In this document: one piece after another, positions 1 to 7,968 of the stretch
How positions within the stretch are numbered: the stretch's first letter is position 1
Layout: each line of letters starts with the position of its first letter
Assembly (NCBI GenBank): GCA_022825195.1
Contig: JAJDYL010000154.1
Location: 1 to 40,521 of the forward strand
Source: Alphaproteobacteria bacterium
GTDB taxonomy: Bacteria > Pseudomonadota > Alphaproteobacteria > Bin95
Direction of reading: 5' to 3'
Length of the DNA stretch: 40,521 bases
Translations under genes and position numbers: made by a program
The notes under the pieces: generated by a model
What the model was told of the DNA's origin: nothing
What the model saw: only the letters and a program-made list of their open reading frames with translations
The model's database searches: none

Positions 1-110
1 TCGAACCCTACGCCTGGCTCAAGGACACGCTCGAGAAAATCGCCGCCGGCCACCCCAACAGCCGCATCGATGAACTTCTCCCCTGGAGCTTCATCCCGCC
101 GTCAAGCTGA
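1..110 (+). CDS. tnpC: IS66-family transposase TnpC, C-terminal fragment
   Basis: Reading from position 3, the frame gives 35 residues ending in a TGA at 108-110. They include PYAWLKDTLEKIAAGHPNSR followed by IDELLPWSFIPPSS. This is the conserved IS66 transposase C-terminal element, whose hallmark is a 'DELLPW' block after an 'HP(A/N)(N/S)(R/Q)' stretch. The catalytic DDE core lies upstream of the window, so intactness cannot be judged. The stop sits 29 bp inside the element end, as expected for the last gene of an IS66 element (tnpA-tnpB-tnpC order). Confidence 0.88.
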   Translation, partial: EPYAWLKDTLEKIAAGHPNSRIDELLPWSFIPPSS

Positions 111-3100
111 AAGCCGGGTGCCTCCCCCGCACCGCTTACGAGGCAATCGGGGGCGCAGATCGAGAAGATGGACGCTTATTGCTATCGAGCCGTTCTTCGC
201 CTTCACCATGCGTTCGGCCTCCTCCCGGAGAAGCGCCATCAATCCCTCCAAATCGATACGAGCGTCAGTGTCCGGGTGAACCCACTTCCGGTCTTTCGTC
301 AGCGTTATCAACAGGCAACCCGATTTTCTGGACTCGGCGGCCATGTATTTCGTGATCAGTTGGGCATCGATCGTGTCTCGCAGATCGCGGCCGGACCGAC
401 AGTCGGCGCGCTTGATTTCAATGACCGCCTCGTGGTCCGACGCGACAGACCGCAGACGAATATCCGTTTCCTTTTCTTCCGCAGTAACGGCTTCCTGATC
501 CACCGTGTAGAGACCGTTCGCCATACGGCCCAGCTCCCGCGCAATCGCCCGGCGCATGGTTTTTTCGTCACCGATCAGCGCCCAAACACCCTTCGGCGAG
601 GCATCGGTCAGCAGCAAATCGTCCAGATCGGCCAGACGGTCATTCAGGATGGCGAACATGGCTTCGTTAGTCGAAGCCGGCGCTTCGCCTTCCCTATCCA
701 ACGCACGAGCCTGCTCCTCATCGAATGCGACCGAATCGACCCCCTCCGCCCAACGCTCTTCCGCCACAGCAAGAATCCGATGCTTGAAATGAGCGCATAG
801 CGGGTCCTCGGCCAACTTCAATTTGGCTGCCCGCCCCTCTTCACCTTTCGCATCCAACAATGCGCTGACGATTGCGTTTCGCGCCGTTTCCGCCTGGTCG
901 CGGGTATCCGGTGAATATGAGCCTTCGTGGTGGGCGTCGTCTGCTGTTCGAACGTGGTTATAGGCAAGACGGAGCAATCGCAGGAGCAGTTGGGGAGAGA
1001 AATCGGGGGTCTTCAGATTGACTGCGTTCCGGTGGTCGCCAAAAAGGACACTGAGCCATTTGACGGCTTCGCTCTGAGCCGCGGGGACAACTGATCGTGT
1101 CCGGTCTTCTAGCGCGGATACGCCAAGGCTGGCGTCGACCCGCATAAGCGCAGGCAACCAAACATAGGAAAGTTCTTCCGGCAGACTGTCCTGAAGGTGC
1201 CGACTCGCCATGGTTCGCACCAGATCATGCATACCTTCATCGCCATGATCGAGTATGACATCGATTACCCGGTGAAGACACTCGGAAAATCCTGCAAGAT
1301 CGCCATCGAGACCCTTAGCGTCCCCGTTGTTGACCAACCATTCACAGAGCCGAGGCAAGAAAAGTTTTGCGACGGGTTCGGATGCGTACATAATATTCTG
1401 TAAGAGCATTGAATGACGGTTTGCAAGTGGCTTCCTATTCAGATCCCAACCCAATTCATTGCCAAGGATTTCATCCACTGCGCAGGGATGAGCATCTACA
1501 AGATTCTCCAGCCAAAGAGGAAACCGGCTAAGTTCTATGAGAGTGAATCTAGCCGCAAGCTTGGCTTCCTCTTCGGTTAATTTGATTGCCCATGAAAGGT
1601 CCTCGGCCTCCGCGTAGAGACCCGCAAGCCCAAACCGCCAACGTATAAGCAGCGTGTTGCGAGCGTTGTCCGGTCTTTCACTCGGAAGCGTGAGGCACTC
1701 AGCGCGCCAGATTGTTATCAAGGCGCGCCGCAGCCTGTCCGCTGTCTCTATTCCAAAGTGCGCCTCGATAAGCCGCCGGTTCCAGCCGGACGCCTGACCA
1801 TTTTCATCGTCCTGACTCATTATCCGCCAGAGAGTCCACGCCGTACCACGGCAGCGCTCGGACGAAAACACATCGTCCGGGCGCTCGGCAACTTCGCGCC
1901 GAAACTGAATCAATTGAGCCCTAATTTTGGCACGACGGCGCTCGCGCTGCTTTTTCCGCTCTGTCTCTTTTTTCTCCCAATTCCTATATTGCTTGTCATA
2001 CTTGGGCGGCTTCAGGTAGTTGTCGATGATCGCGATCAGAGTCGGTTGATCGGCGACCAGAGGTTTCAGTCCCGAAAGATGTGTCTTCCGGTCTTCGGAG
2101 GACGGTGCCAGGTGCACCGCCGCTTCCAAGAGCAGGGCCCGGTCGTCGATGGGGCGCGCTGTATCACCAAGACCATTATTGATCCAACCTAGATCACGGC
2201 CGGGCTGTAGTTCGACACAGCCGTGATGGAATACGACTTCCAGCAGCCGCTCCCAAGCAGTTTCAGTAGGTCTGACGGATTGAACGAGAGAATCTTCTAC
2301 CCAGAACAGACGTTCATTTTCATCAGCTGTCAATTTGGCCAATATCGCGCGAAGCTGCTTGTGTGGTCTGTCGTTAACGCTTTGCGGATCATGGAGGCGA
2401 AGCGCCAGAACAGCGGCACGGAACCAATCGTCCGTCTTGCGCCCGTCTAATCCAAGCACGCAGGTTGCAGCCAATGCACCGCTCAGGTGAGGCCGGTCGC
2501 AAACAAGGCACGAAATTTCCGTATGCCAGTGAAACCCCGCAGAAAGCAACTCGACCAAGCCATCGCGGAGCATTTCAAGATTCTGGCGATCGAGTTCGGC
2601 CGTGGAAATCAGGTAAGGTAAATTCCAACTCAGATCGCCGCCAAACGTCTTCTCCTTTACTCGATCCAAAACCTGACAAAGTTGCTTGACCGAGATGTAT
2701 TGCGGAAAAAGTCGAAAGATGGTGCTCCGGGCAATTTGATCGTCAATCCAGAGAACACCCGCAGCCGCCACATCGGCCGCAATACCCTTGAGCCGGGGAT
2801 CGTCATTCGTCACCAGCGCATCGATAGCAATCATCCGCTCTGCTACAGAAGCTTCGATATTCCGGGCAACGGAGTAAGCTATATCGGTGCACTTGTGGAG
2901 GCAACCGGCTTCGATGAGACGCAATAATACCTCTCGAACGTCGGGGTTCTCGATTCCCCGACCCCAAAGCTGGACAATCTCATCAGCCAATTCGGAGGAC
3001 GCGAAACGATGAATCTGGACCTGCGGAACATTCAACCCGCGCCAACCGCCCTGACCGTAATGCTCCACATAGGCGCACAGTGCTTGATTACGCCGGGTTG

Positions 3101-4421
3101 GGGAAAGGGAATCCGGATCGCCTTCGTTGAGGAGTACTGCAGGCTCGTTGTCCCGCAGCATCTCGAATATCGAATCTTCGGAAAGCGCCAGCCAACCCGC
3201 GACCGGTCGCTTCGAAGGACGAACAATCGTCCTGCCTTCGGTTTGTACGAAGAGCAGCCGCTTCAGCGCGCGAATGGACATGCCAAGCTCACGCTTCGTC
3301 CTGAGGCGCTCTGCCGCGAGATACTCGGCAACCGCACGATGATGAAAGCGAACGCGGCCATAGGAGGCAAACCCGAACAGGGGCCGTTCCAGTAACGCCT
3401 TTCGTTCGTCCGGGTTCCAGTCGGAAAGGATAGTCGCCGGATCGAGCGCGGGCCCATCCTCCATGTCGTCCGATGCAGCGCTGTGCCGGATCGTCATACG
3501 GCGCATGACCATCATCGCAAGCGCCAAACGGCTGGCGCCCTCAATCGCTTTGTCGACCGATAGTTCAGCCGGCTCGAACCTGCCGTCCCGTGGCAGTAAC
3601 TTCACACGCACATTCGCGGCAACCTGATCGCGGTGGGTACGAAGGCGTTTGCAGCCTCTCCAGTCCGCGCATAGTTCAATCAGGTCCTGCGGACGCCGCG
3701 CGAATTCCTGGGCATTCCGATTCCTCAGGTCGTTCAGCAACGCCGCAGGGTCCTCGACTCCTTGATCTTGCGCAAATTCAGCGATCTGCTCATCCGATAG
3801 CGGTATAAGCGCAACCGTCCGCCAATCTGGATTGTCGTTGTCCTTTTCATCCACCTGCCGTGTCTGGCGGTCGCCCATCGCGATCTTCGCAAAAGCTTCT
3901 TCGTTCGACACGGTTGTGGGCGCTGGAGGAACCGGCAGAACCTCATGCATAAGCCGTTCGTCGAACACGGTCGGCCGCGTCGTTATGACAATCCGGGCGC
4001 GGCCGAGTTGGTCGCCGATGCCCTTCTTCAAGCGCTTGAGAGCCAGTTCAAAGGAACCGCGGGTCAGTTTGAGTTCGTCGATCGAATCCAGAAAGAACGT
4101 CGCGATGTCGGATTGCGACGAAAGCCAAGTATCCAACCGTCCTTCCTCGTCACTCCCCAACATGGTGCGCAGGTCGCCTGTAGCCAAGGTCGCCATCTCA
4201 ATGAAGAAGGCGGGTTCACCGGCATCCCAAAGACGCTTCCTTTGCTCGCGACATTCATAGGTCTTCCCTGCGCCCGCCTCCGAGATCATCAGCACACGCC
4301 TTGAGCGCAACAGGTCTTGCCATGCCATCCCTCGGGACCAACCCAGCTGGATCAGAAAAGACTGCTGATCAGCCTCGCTGAGTTTACCCTCGGGGATATC
4401 CTGAAATGTTCTTTCGATCAT
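102..4421 (-). CDS. Large NACHT/STAND-type NTPase with C-terminal PD-(D/E)xK-like nuclease domain, 3' end altered by IS66
   Basis: A 1439-residue protein. Residues 47-54 (SEAGAGKT) form a Walker A loop with Ser in the usual first Gly position. Residues 109-117 (FFLDSIDEL) match the NACHT-type Walker B, followed by a sensor-like ITTRP. FHHRAVAEYLAAERL about 250 residues later is the winged-helix signature that closes many NACHT modules. A long helical, repeat-like middle follows, with a very basic coiled-coil stretch (NWEKKETERKKQRERRRAK). Near the C terminus, D1320, E1335-x-K1337 and a downstream QLITKY (Q1354, Y1359) fit the PD-(D/E)xK nuclease pattern. Architecture and size resemble bacterial anti-phage STAND proteins; the defence role is inferred from that. 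No signal peptide or membrane segment is seen. The last 11 residues (KRCGGGTRLSA) are read from the IS66 end, so the native terminus is lost, although the nuclease motifs are intact. Base composition is clearly more AT-rich than neighbouring genes, suggesting transfer. The start has only a weak ribosome site. Confidence 0.8.
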   Translation of the reverse strand: MIERTFQDIPEGKLSEADQQSFLIQLGWSRGMAWQDLLRSRRVLMISEAGAGKTYECREQRKRLWDAGEPAFFIEMATLATGDLRTMLGSDEEGRLDTWLSSQSDIATFFLDSIDELKLTRGSFELALKRLKKGIGDQLGRARIVITTRPTVFDERLMHEVLPVPPAPTTVSNEEAFAKIAMGDRQTRQVDEKDNDNPDWRTVALIPLSDEQIAEFAQDQGVEDPAALLNDLRNRNAQEFARRPQDLIELCADWRGCKRLRTHRDQVAANVRVKLLPRDGRFEPAELSVDKAIEGASRLALAMMVMRRMTIRHSAASDDMEDGPALDPATILSDWNPDERKALLERPLFGFASYGRVRFHHRAVAEYLAAERLRTKRELGMSIRALKRLLFVQTEGRTIVRPSKRPVAGWLALSEDSIFEMLRDNEPAVLLNEGDPDSLSPTRRNQALCAYVEHYGQGGWRGLNVPQVQIHRFASSELADEIVQLWGRGIENPDVREVLLRLIEAGCLHKCTDIAYSVARNIEASVAERMIAIDALVTNDDPRLKGIAADVAAAGVLWIDDQIARSTIFRLFPQYISVKQLCQVLDRVKEKTFGGDLSWNLPYLISTAELDRQNLEMLRDGLVELLSAGFHWHTEISCLVCDRPHLSGALAATCVLGLDGRKTDDWFRAAVLALRLHDPQSVNDRPHKQLRAILAKLTADENERLFWVEDSLVQSVRPTETAWERLLEVVFHHGCVELQPGRDLGWINNGLGDTARPIDDRALLLEAAVHLAPSSEDRKTHLSGLKPLVADQPTLIAIIDNYLKPPKYDKQYRNWEKKETERKKQRERRRAKIRAQLIQFRREVAERPDDVFSSERCRGTAWTLWRIMSQDDENGQASGWNRRLIEAHFGIETADRLRRALITIWRAECLTLPSERPDNARNTLLIRWRFGLAGLYAEAEDLSWAIKLTEEEAKLAARFTLIELSRFPLWLENLVDAHPCAVDEILGNELGWDLNRKPLANRHSMLLQNIMYASEPVAKLFLPRLCEWLVNNGDAKGLDGDLAGFSECLHRVIDVILDHGDEGMHDLVRTMASRHLQDSLPEELSYVWLPALMRVDASLGVSALEDRTRSVVPAAQSEAVKWLSVLFGDHRNAVNLKTPDFSPQLLLRLLRLAYNHVRTADDAHHEGSYSPDTRDQAETARNAIVSALLDAKGEEGRAAKLKLAEDPLCAHFKHRILAVAEERWAEGVDSVAFDEEQARALDREGEAPASTNEAMFAILNDRLADLDDLLLTDASPKGVWALIGDEKTMRRAIARELGRMANGLYTVDQEAVTAEEKETDIRLRSVASDHEAVIEIKRADCRSGRDLRDTIDAQLITKYMAAESRKSGCLLITLTKDRKWVHPDTDARIDLEGLMALLREEAERMVKAKNGSIAISVHLLDLRPRLPRKRCGGGTRLSA
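117..139. repeat. Terminal inverted repeat (right) of the IS66 element
   Basis: Read inward from 139 the sequence starts GTAAGCGGTGCGGGGGAGGC, consistent with an IS66-type terminal repeat. The matching left repeat lies outside the window, so the repeat length is approximate. The inner part also carries a small GGTGC/GCACC inverted repeat (117-121 and 129-133). Confidence 0.7.
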
Positions 4422-4562
4422 CGTCAGGCTTGTTCGGCATCGGAGTAATACGGCGTAACGAATGCTGTATGGTGTTCCTCATACGCGCTCTCGTACGCGC
4501 CGATCTCTCCGCACTGCACGCCGTCACTGTCCTGTTGAGGTTTCCTTAATAGCAGTCCGCCT

Positions 4563-4591
4563 TATTAAAATTTCGCGCCGAAATTTTAATA
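4563..4591. repeat. Perfect AT-rich palindrome (13-bp arms, 3-bp loop)
   Basis: TATTAAAATTTCG and its exact reverse complement are separated by CGC. It lies 10 bases downstream of the citE-like stop and about 140 bases upstream of the NTPase gene. It stands out in this GC-rich sequence. It lacks the GC stem plus U-tract of a standard terminator. An operator, an insertion or attachment site, or the edge of the acquired segment are all possible. Confidence 0.75.
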
Positions 4592-4601
4592 GCCCCCCGC
4601 C

Positions 4602-5492
4602 CTACCCCGCGCCTGCGCGCTCGGCCAGCGCCAGCACGTGGCGGGCGGCCTTGAGGTGGGGCATGTCGAGCATCTTGCCGTCCAGGCCGACCGTGCCGGC
4701 GCCGCCGGCATTCTCCATCGCCTCGACGACGCGGCGGGCGTGGGCGATCTCGTCTTCGGTCGGCGCGTAGGCGCTGTTGATCGGGTCCACCTGCGCCGGG
4801 TGGATGGCCACCTTGCCGGTGAAGCCCGTCCTGCGGCCCTGCAGCGCCTCGGCGTGCAGGCCGTCGAGATCGCGGAAATCGGGATAGACCGAGTCCACCG
4901 GCTCCGTGCCGGCCGCCTTGCAGGCCGCCAGGCAGAGCGCGCGCGCCAGCCGGTACACGTCCTCATACTGCCCGTCCGGCGCGCGGTTGGTGGAGGCGCC
5001 GAGCGCGGCCGAGAGGTCTTCCGCGCCCCAGGTCATGCCGTAGATGCGCGCGCTCGCGCCGGTGAAGCTGTCCATCGTGAAAAGCGAGCGCGCCGTCTCG
5101 GTGGCGACGACCAGGATTTGCGTCGAGCCGGGCGCGATCCACTCCCGCACCTCCAGCGCCGAGAGATAGTGATCGAGCCTGACCGCCTCGGCGGCGGAAA
5201 AGGTCTTCGGCAGCACGATGCCGTCGGGCGCGCCGGACATGACGGAAGCCAGGTCCGGCAGCGCCAGATCGGTGTCGAGCGGGTTGATCCTCACCCACAG
5301 CTGCTGGGCGCGGTCGTCCCGGCTGGCTTCGAGCCGCTCGCGCACCATCTGCCGCGCCGCGGGCAGGTTGGCCTGCGCCACCGAATCCTCCAGGTCGAGG
5401 ATCAGCGCGTCGGCCGGCACGCCGCGCGCCTTCTCGAACTTGCGCGCGCTGTCGCCGGGCACGAACAGGAAGCATCGGAGCGCCGCGCTCAT
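4602..5492 (-). CDS. HpcH/HpaI-CitE family CoA-ester lyase (malyl/citramalyl-CoA lyase type)
   Basis: A 296-residue protein starting [15 protein letters not shown], the typical CitE-family opening. It carries LDLEDSVA near residue 30, PKTF in the middle, an ATETARSLF segment and [11 protein letters not shown]; the acidic residues of such segments bind Mg2+ and the acyl-CoA. The C-terminal AIHPAQV is also characteristic. The family cleaves or forms C-C bonds of malyl-, citramalyl- or beta-methylmalyl-CoA, releasing glyoxylate or pyruvate plus an acyl-CoA. It is a stand-alone lyase rather than a citrate lyase subunit, because no citD or citF is present. The start overlaps the stop of the upstream MaoC gene by 4 bp (ATGA), so the two are translationally coupled and probably act on the same substrate. 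The exact substrate is not decided by sequence. The AT-rich palindrome lies just downstream. Confidence 0.88.
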   Translation of the reverse strand: MSAALRCFLFVPGDSARKFEKARGVPADALILDLEDSVAQANLPAARQMVRERLEASRDDRAQQLWVRINPLDTDLALPDLASVMSGAPDGIVLPKTFSAAEAVRLDHYLSALEVREWIAPGSTQILVVATETARSLFTMDSFTGASARIYGMTWGAEDLSAALGASTNRAPDGQYEDVYRLARALCLAACKAAGTEPVDSVYPDFRDLDGLHAEALQGRRTGFTGKVAIHPAQVDPINSAYAPTEDEIAHARRVVEAMENAGGAGTVGLDGKMLDMPHLKAARHVLALAERAGAG

Positions 5493-5944
5493 GACGGGCG
5501 CTTCTTCATCATGCCCTGGCGCTTGCAGCGGGCCACCTCCTCGCCGCGCTGGTTCACCGCCCAGTGCTCGAAGGTGACGATGCCGACCTCCGGCCGCGAG
5601 CGGCTCTCGCGCTTGTCGAGGACCTTCGTGCATGAGGTGATCGTGTCGCCGTGGAAGACCGGGTTGCGGAAGACGCAGTCGGTCATGCCGAGATTGCCCA
5701 CCGTGGTGCCCAGCGTCGTCTCCTCCACCGACACGCCGATCATCAGGCCGAGCGTGAAGATCGAGTTCACAAGCCGCTGGCCGAACTGGGAATTCTCCTT
5801 CGCGAATTCCTCGTCCAGATGCAGCGGCTGCGGATTGTGGGTGAGCGCCGTGAACAGGATGTTGTCCATCTCCGTCACCGTGCGGGTGATCGGGTGCTGC
5901 CACTCCATCCCGATCTCGAATTCCTCATACCAAAGACCGGCCAT
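5489..5944 (-). CDS. MaoC-family acyl-CoA hydratase
   Basis: A 151-residue single hot-dog-fold protein. The region [16 protein letters not shown] (about residues 33-48) aligns with the hydratase-2 motif G-D-x-N-P-x-H-x-D. Asn37 sits in the place of the usual Asp and Gln39 in the place of the Asn, while His42 is kept. It probably adds water to an unsaturated CoA ester such as mesaconyl-, itaconyl- or 2-methylfumaryl-CoA. That would make the hydroxyacyl-CoA cleaved by the CitE-like lyase whose start overlaps its stop. A good ribosome site (GGGAGGGAA) precedes the ATG at 5944. The MaoC-CitE pairing is common in bacteria that degrade C5 dicarboxylates; the precise substrate here is inference. Confidence 0.87.
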   Translation of the reverse strand: MAGLWYEEFEIGMEWQHPITRTVTEMDNILFTALTHNPQPLHLDEEFAKENSQFGQRLVNSIFTLGLMIGVSVEETTLGTTVGNLGMTDCVFRNPVFHGDTITSCTKVLDKRESRSRPEVGIVTFEHWAVNQRGEEVARCKRQGMMKKRPS

Positions 5945-6007
5945 CGCCGCGTTCCCTCCCTGTCGTCCTTGTCTCAGCCGGTGTCCCGATTCCGACGCCC
6001 CCGGATT

Positions 6008-6032
6008 CCCGGAACAAGTCCGGGCATGACGA
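6008..6032 (+). repeat. Intergenic palindromic repeat, family 1, copy a
   Basis: CCCGGA-ACAAG-TCCGGG followed by CATGACGA. It lies between the GST stop and the MaoC gene start. It is 24/25 identical to 37251-37275, which is part of a larger inverted element. Copies of such palindromes are widespread in intergenic DNA of Rhodospirillales-like genomes. Confidence 0.75.
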
Positions 6033-6079
6033 GATAAAGGCGTGACGGAGGGGGCGGGACACCCGCGGGCTTCTTCGCC

Positions 6080-6784
6080 TCAGCGCTTCCGGTATTGCGC
6101 CGCGCCGAACATGTTCTCGCGTTCCTCGTCGGTCATGGCGCCCTGCCGGCGGCGGTCGGCCAGCACCGCGCAGCCGCGCTCCACCGCCGGGCGGGCCTCG
6201 ATTTCCCGGAACCAGCGCGCGAGGTTCGGATGCGCCTCGAGGTTCTGGCCCTGGTTTTCCCAGCTGCGCAGCCACGGCCATGTCGCCATGTCGGCGATCG
6301 AATAGTCGGCGCCGCCGAGCCACTCGCTCTCAGCCAGCCGGCGGTCGAGCACGTTGTAGAGGCGCGTGCCCTCGTTGACATAGCGGTCTATGGCGTAGGG
6401 GATCTTCTCGACCGCATAGTTCCGGAAATGGTTTATCTGCCCCAGCATCGGCCCCACATGGCCCATCTGGGTCATCAGCCATTGCAGGGTGGCGTAGCGC
6501 GCCGCCGGGTCGGTGGAGAGGAACCGGCCGGTCTTCTCCGCCAGATAGATCAGCATGGCGCCCGATTCCGCCAGCGCGAACGGCCTGCCGCCCGGTCCCT
6601 CCGGATCGACCATCGCCGGCATCTTGTTGTTCGGGCTGATCTTCAGGAAGTCGGGCGCGAACTGGTCGCCCTTGCCGATATTCACCGGGATGACATTGTA
6701 CGCGAGCCCGGTTTCCTCCAGCATGATGTGGACCTTGTGGCCGTTCGGCGTCGGCCAGGTGTAGAGGTCGATGGCGGCGGTCAT
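6080..6784 (-). CDS. Glutathione S-transferase, Nu-class / YfcG-like disulfide-bond oxidoreductase
   Basis: A 234-residue cytosolic GST. The N-terminal thioredoxin-like half opens with IDLYTWPTPNGHKV. The Thr12-Pro-Asn14 motif matches the Thr/Asn pair that binds glutathione or GSSG in E. coli YfcG/YghU proteins, in place of the Tyr/Ser of classical GSTs. NKMPAMVD (cis-Pro loop) and LAESGAMLIYLAE (glutathione gamma-glutamyl contact) follow. An all-helical C-terminal half contains the N-capping-box-like YSIADMATWPW. The family reduces disulfides using glutathione and has low transferase activity. A GGAGG ribosome site lies about 10 bases before the ATG. It is transcribed away from the luciferase-like gene, with a shared 161-base divergent intergenic region. 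Confidence 0.9.
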   Translation of the reverse strand: MTAAIDLYTWPTPNGHKVHIMLEETGLAYNVIPVNIGKGDQFAPDFLKISPNNKMPAMVDPEGPGGRPFALAESGAMLIYLAEKTGRFLSTDPAARYATLQWLMTQMGHVGPMLGQINHFRNYAVEKIPYAIDRYVNEGTRLYNVLDRRLAESEWLGGADYSIADMATWPWLRSWENQGQNLEAHPNLARWFREIEARPAVERGCAVLADRRRQGAMTDEERENMFGAAQYRKR

Positions 6785-6945
6785 GGGCGCGGGCCTCCGC
6801 TGGGCTACGGGACGGCGCCATTCTAACCCATCGCCGGCGGCCCGCCCGCCCCCTGCGACAATGGCGATACCGGCGCCGGGGCTTGCCGCCTCTGCCGTCC
6901 TGCCGGATCATGCCCGCACGCGAACGAAGGGCGGGGAGGCCGTTC

Positions 6946-7968
6946 ATGGCCCTCAAGATCGACGCGCAACTGCGCGGCTTCGACCTCAGGCATGTCCCCG
7001 CGCAGGCAAGGCGCCTGGAGGAGCTGGGCTTCGACGCCGCCTGGACCTTCGAGGCAGCGCAGGACCCGTTCCTGCCGCTGGCGGTGGCGGCCACGGCCAC
7101 CGTGAAGCTGGAACTCGGCACCAATATCGCGGTCGCCTTCGCGCGCAGCCCGTTCTCGATGGCGGGGACGGCCTGGGATATCCAGCGCGCCTCGCGCGGG
7201 CGGCTGCATCTCGGCCTCGGCACCCAGGTGCGCGCCCATGTCGAGCGGCGCTTCTCCATGCCGTTCGACCGCCCGGCGGCGCGGGTCACGGACTATATCC
7301 GGTGCATGCGGGCCATCTTCGACACCTTCCAGACCGATGCGCGGCCGAACTATGAAGGCCCGTTCTACCAATTCCGGCTGATGAACCCCTTTTTCAATCC
7401 GGGGCCCATCGACCATCCGCACATCCCGATCTACCTGGCGGGCGTCAACCCGCGCATGTGCCGGGCGGCGGGCGAGGCGGCGGACGGCTTCCATATCCAC
7501 CCCATGCACTCGGTCTCCTATGTCGAGGAGGTCGTCAAGCCCGCCATCGGCGAAGGCACGAAGACGCGCGGCATGACGGTGGACGACCTGGACCTCCAGA
7601 CGATGGTCTGGCTCGTGACCGGCGACAGCCAGGCGGAGATGGACGCCGCCTTCGAGCAGGTCCGGCGCGACATTTCCTTCTACGGCTCGACGCCCAGCTA
7701 CCGGCGCATGCTGGAGCATCACGGCCTCGCCGACCTCGGCAAGACCCTGAGCGGGCTGGTGCGCCAGGGCGCGTTCGACGAAATGGCCGCACTCGTGCCC
7801 GACAGCCTTGTCGAGGAGGTCGCCGTCATCGGCAGGCCCGGCGAGATCGGCGAGAGGCTCCGCAGCCGCTATGACGGCCTCGTGGACCGCGTGGCGCCCT
7901 ACCGCCCGATCCCGGAAACCGACCAGGCCGAGCGCTGGCAGGCGTTCACCTCCGCAGTTCGAGGCTGA
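6946..7968 (+). CDS. LLM-class (luciferase-like) flavin-dependent monooxygenase/oxidoreductase
   Basis: A 340-residue TIM-barrel protein of the bacterial luciferase superfamily. Features include ARRLEELGFDAAWTFEAAQDPFLPLA, LELGTNIAVAFARSPF (typical second and third strands) and RGRLHLGLGTQVRAHVERRF, a hallmark loop that contacts the flavin phosphate. It probably uses F420 or FMN; the sequence alone does not separate the two. The ATG at 6946 is chosen because a GGCGGGGAGG ribosome site lies about 6 bases upstream. The frame is open further 5', but that part is out of character for the family. Its 3' end overlaps the convergent lyase gene by 23 bp. The substrate is unknown. Confidence 0.85.
   Translation: MALKIDAQLRGFDLRHVPAQARRLEELGFDAAWTFEAAQDPFLPLAVAATATVKLELGTNIAVAFARSPFSMAGTAWDIQRASRGRLHLGLGTQVRAHVERRFSMPFDRPAARVTDYIRCMRAIFDTFQTDARPNYEGPFYQFRLMNPFFNPGPIDHPHIPIYLAGVNPRMCRAAGEAADGFHIHPMHSVSYVEEVVKPAIGEGTKTRGMTVDDLDLQTMVWLVTGDSQAEMDAAFEQVRRDISFYGSTPSYRRMLEHHGLADLGKTLSGLVRQGAFDEMAALVPDSLVEEVAVIGRPGEIGERLRSRYDGLVDRVAPYRPIPETDQAERWQAFTSAVRG

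Larger units (their letters stand above)
1..139 (+). mobile_element. Right end of an IS66-family insertion sequence
   Basis: The window opens inside an IS66-type element. It holds the last 35 codons of the transposase and a short tail ending in CGCTTAC at 133-139. Read from outside, this end begins GTAAGCGG; IS66-family terminal repeats conventionally begin GTAA. The outer boundary is therefore placed at 139. IS66 elements normally duplicate 8 bp of target, so 140-147 (GAGGCAAT) would be one copy. The other copy lies outside the window and cannot be checked. The element has inserted into the 3' end of the large minus-strand NTPase gene. Confidence 0.85.

Noticed and set aside
168..800. Plus-strand frame opposite the NTPase-nuclease 3' end
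   Set aside because: No ribosome site or family resemblance, and fully antisense to the nuclease domain.
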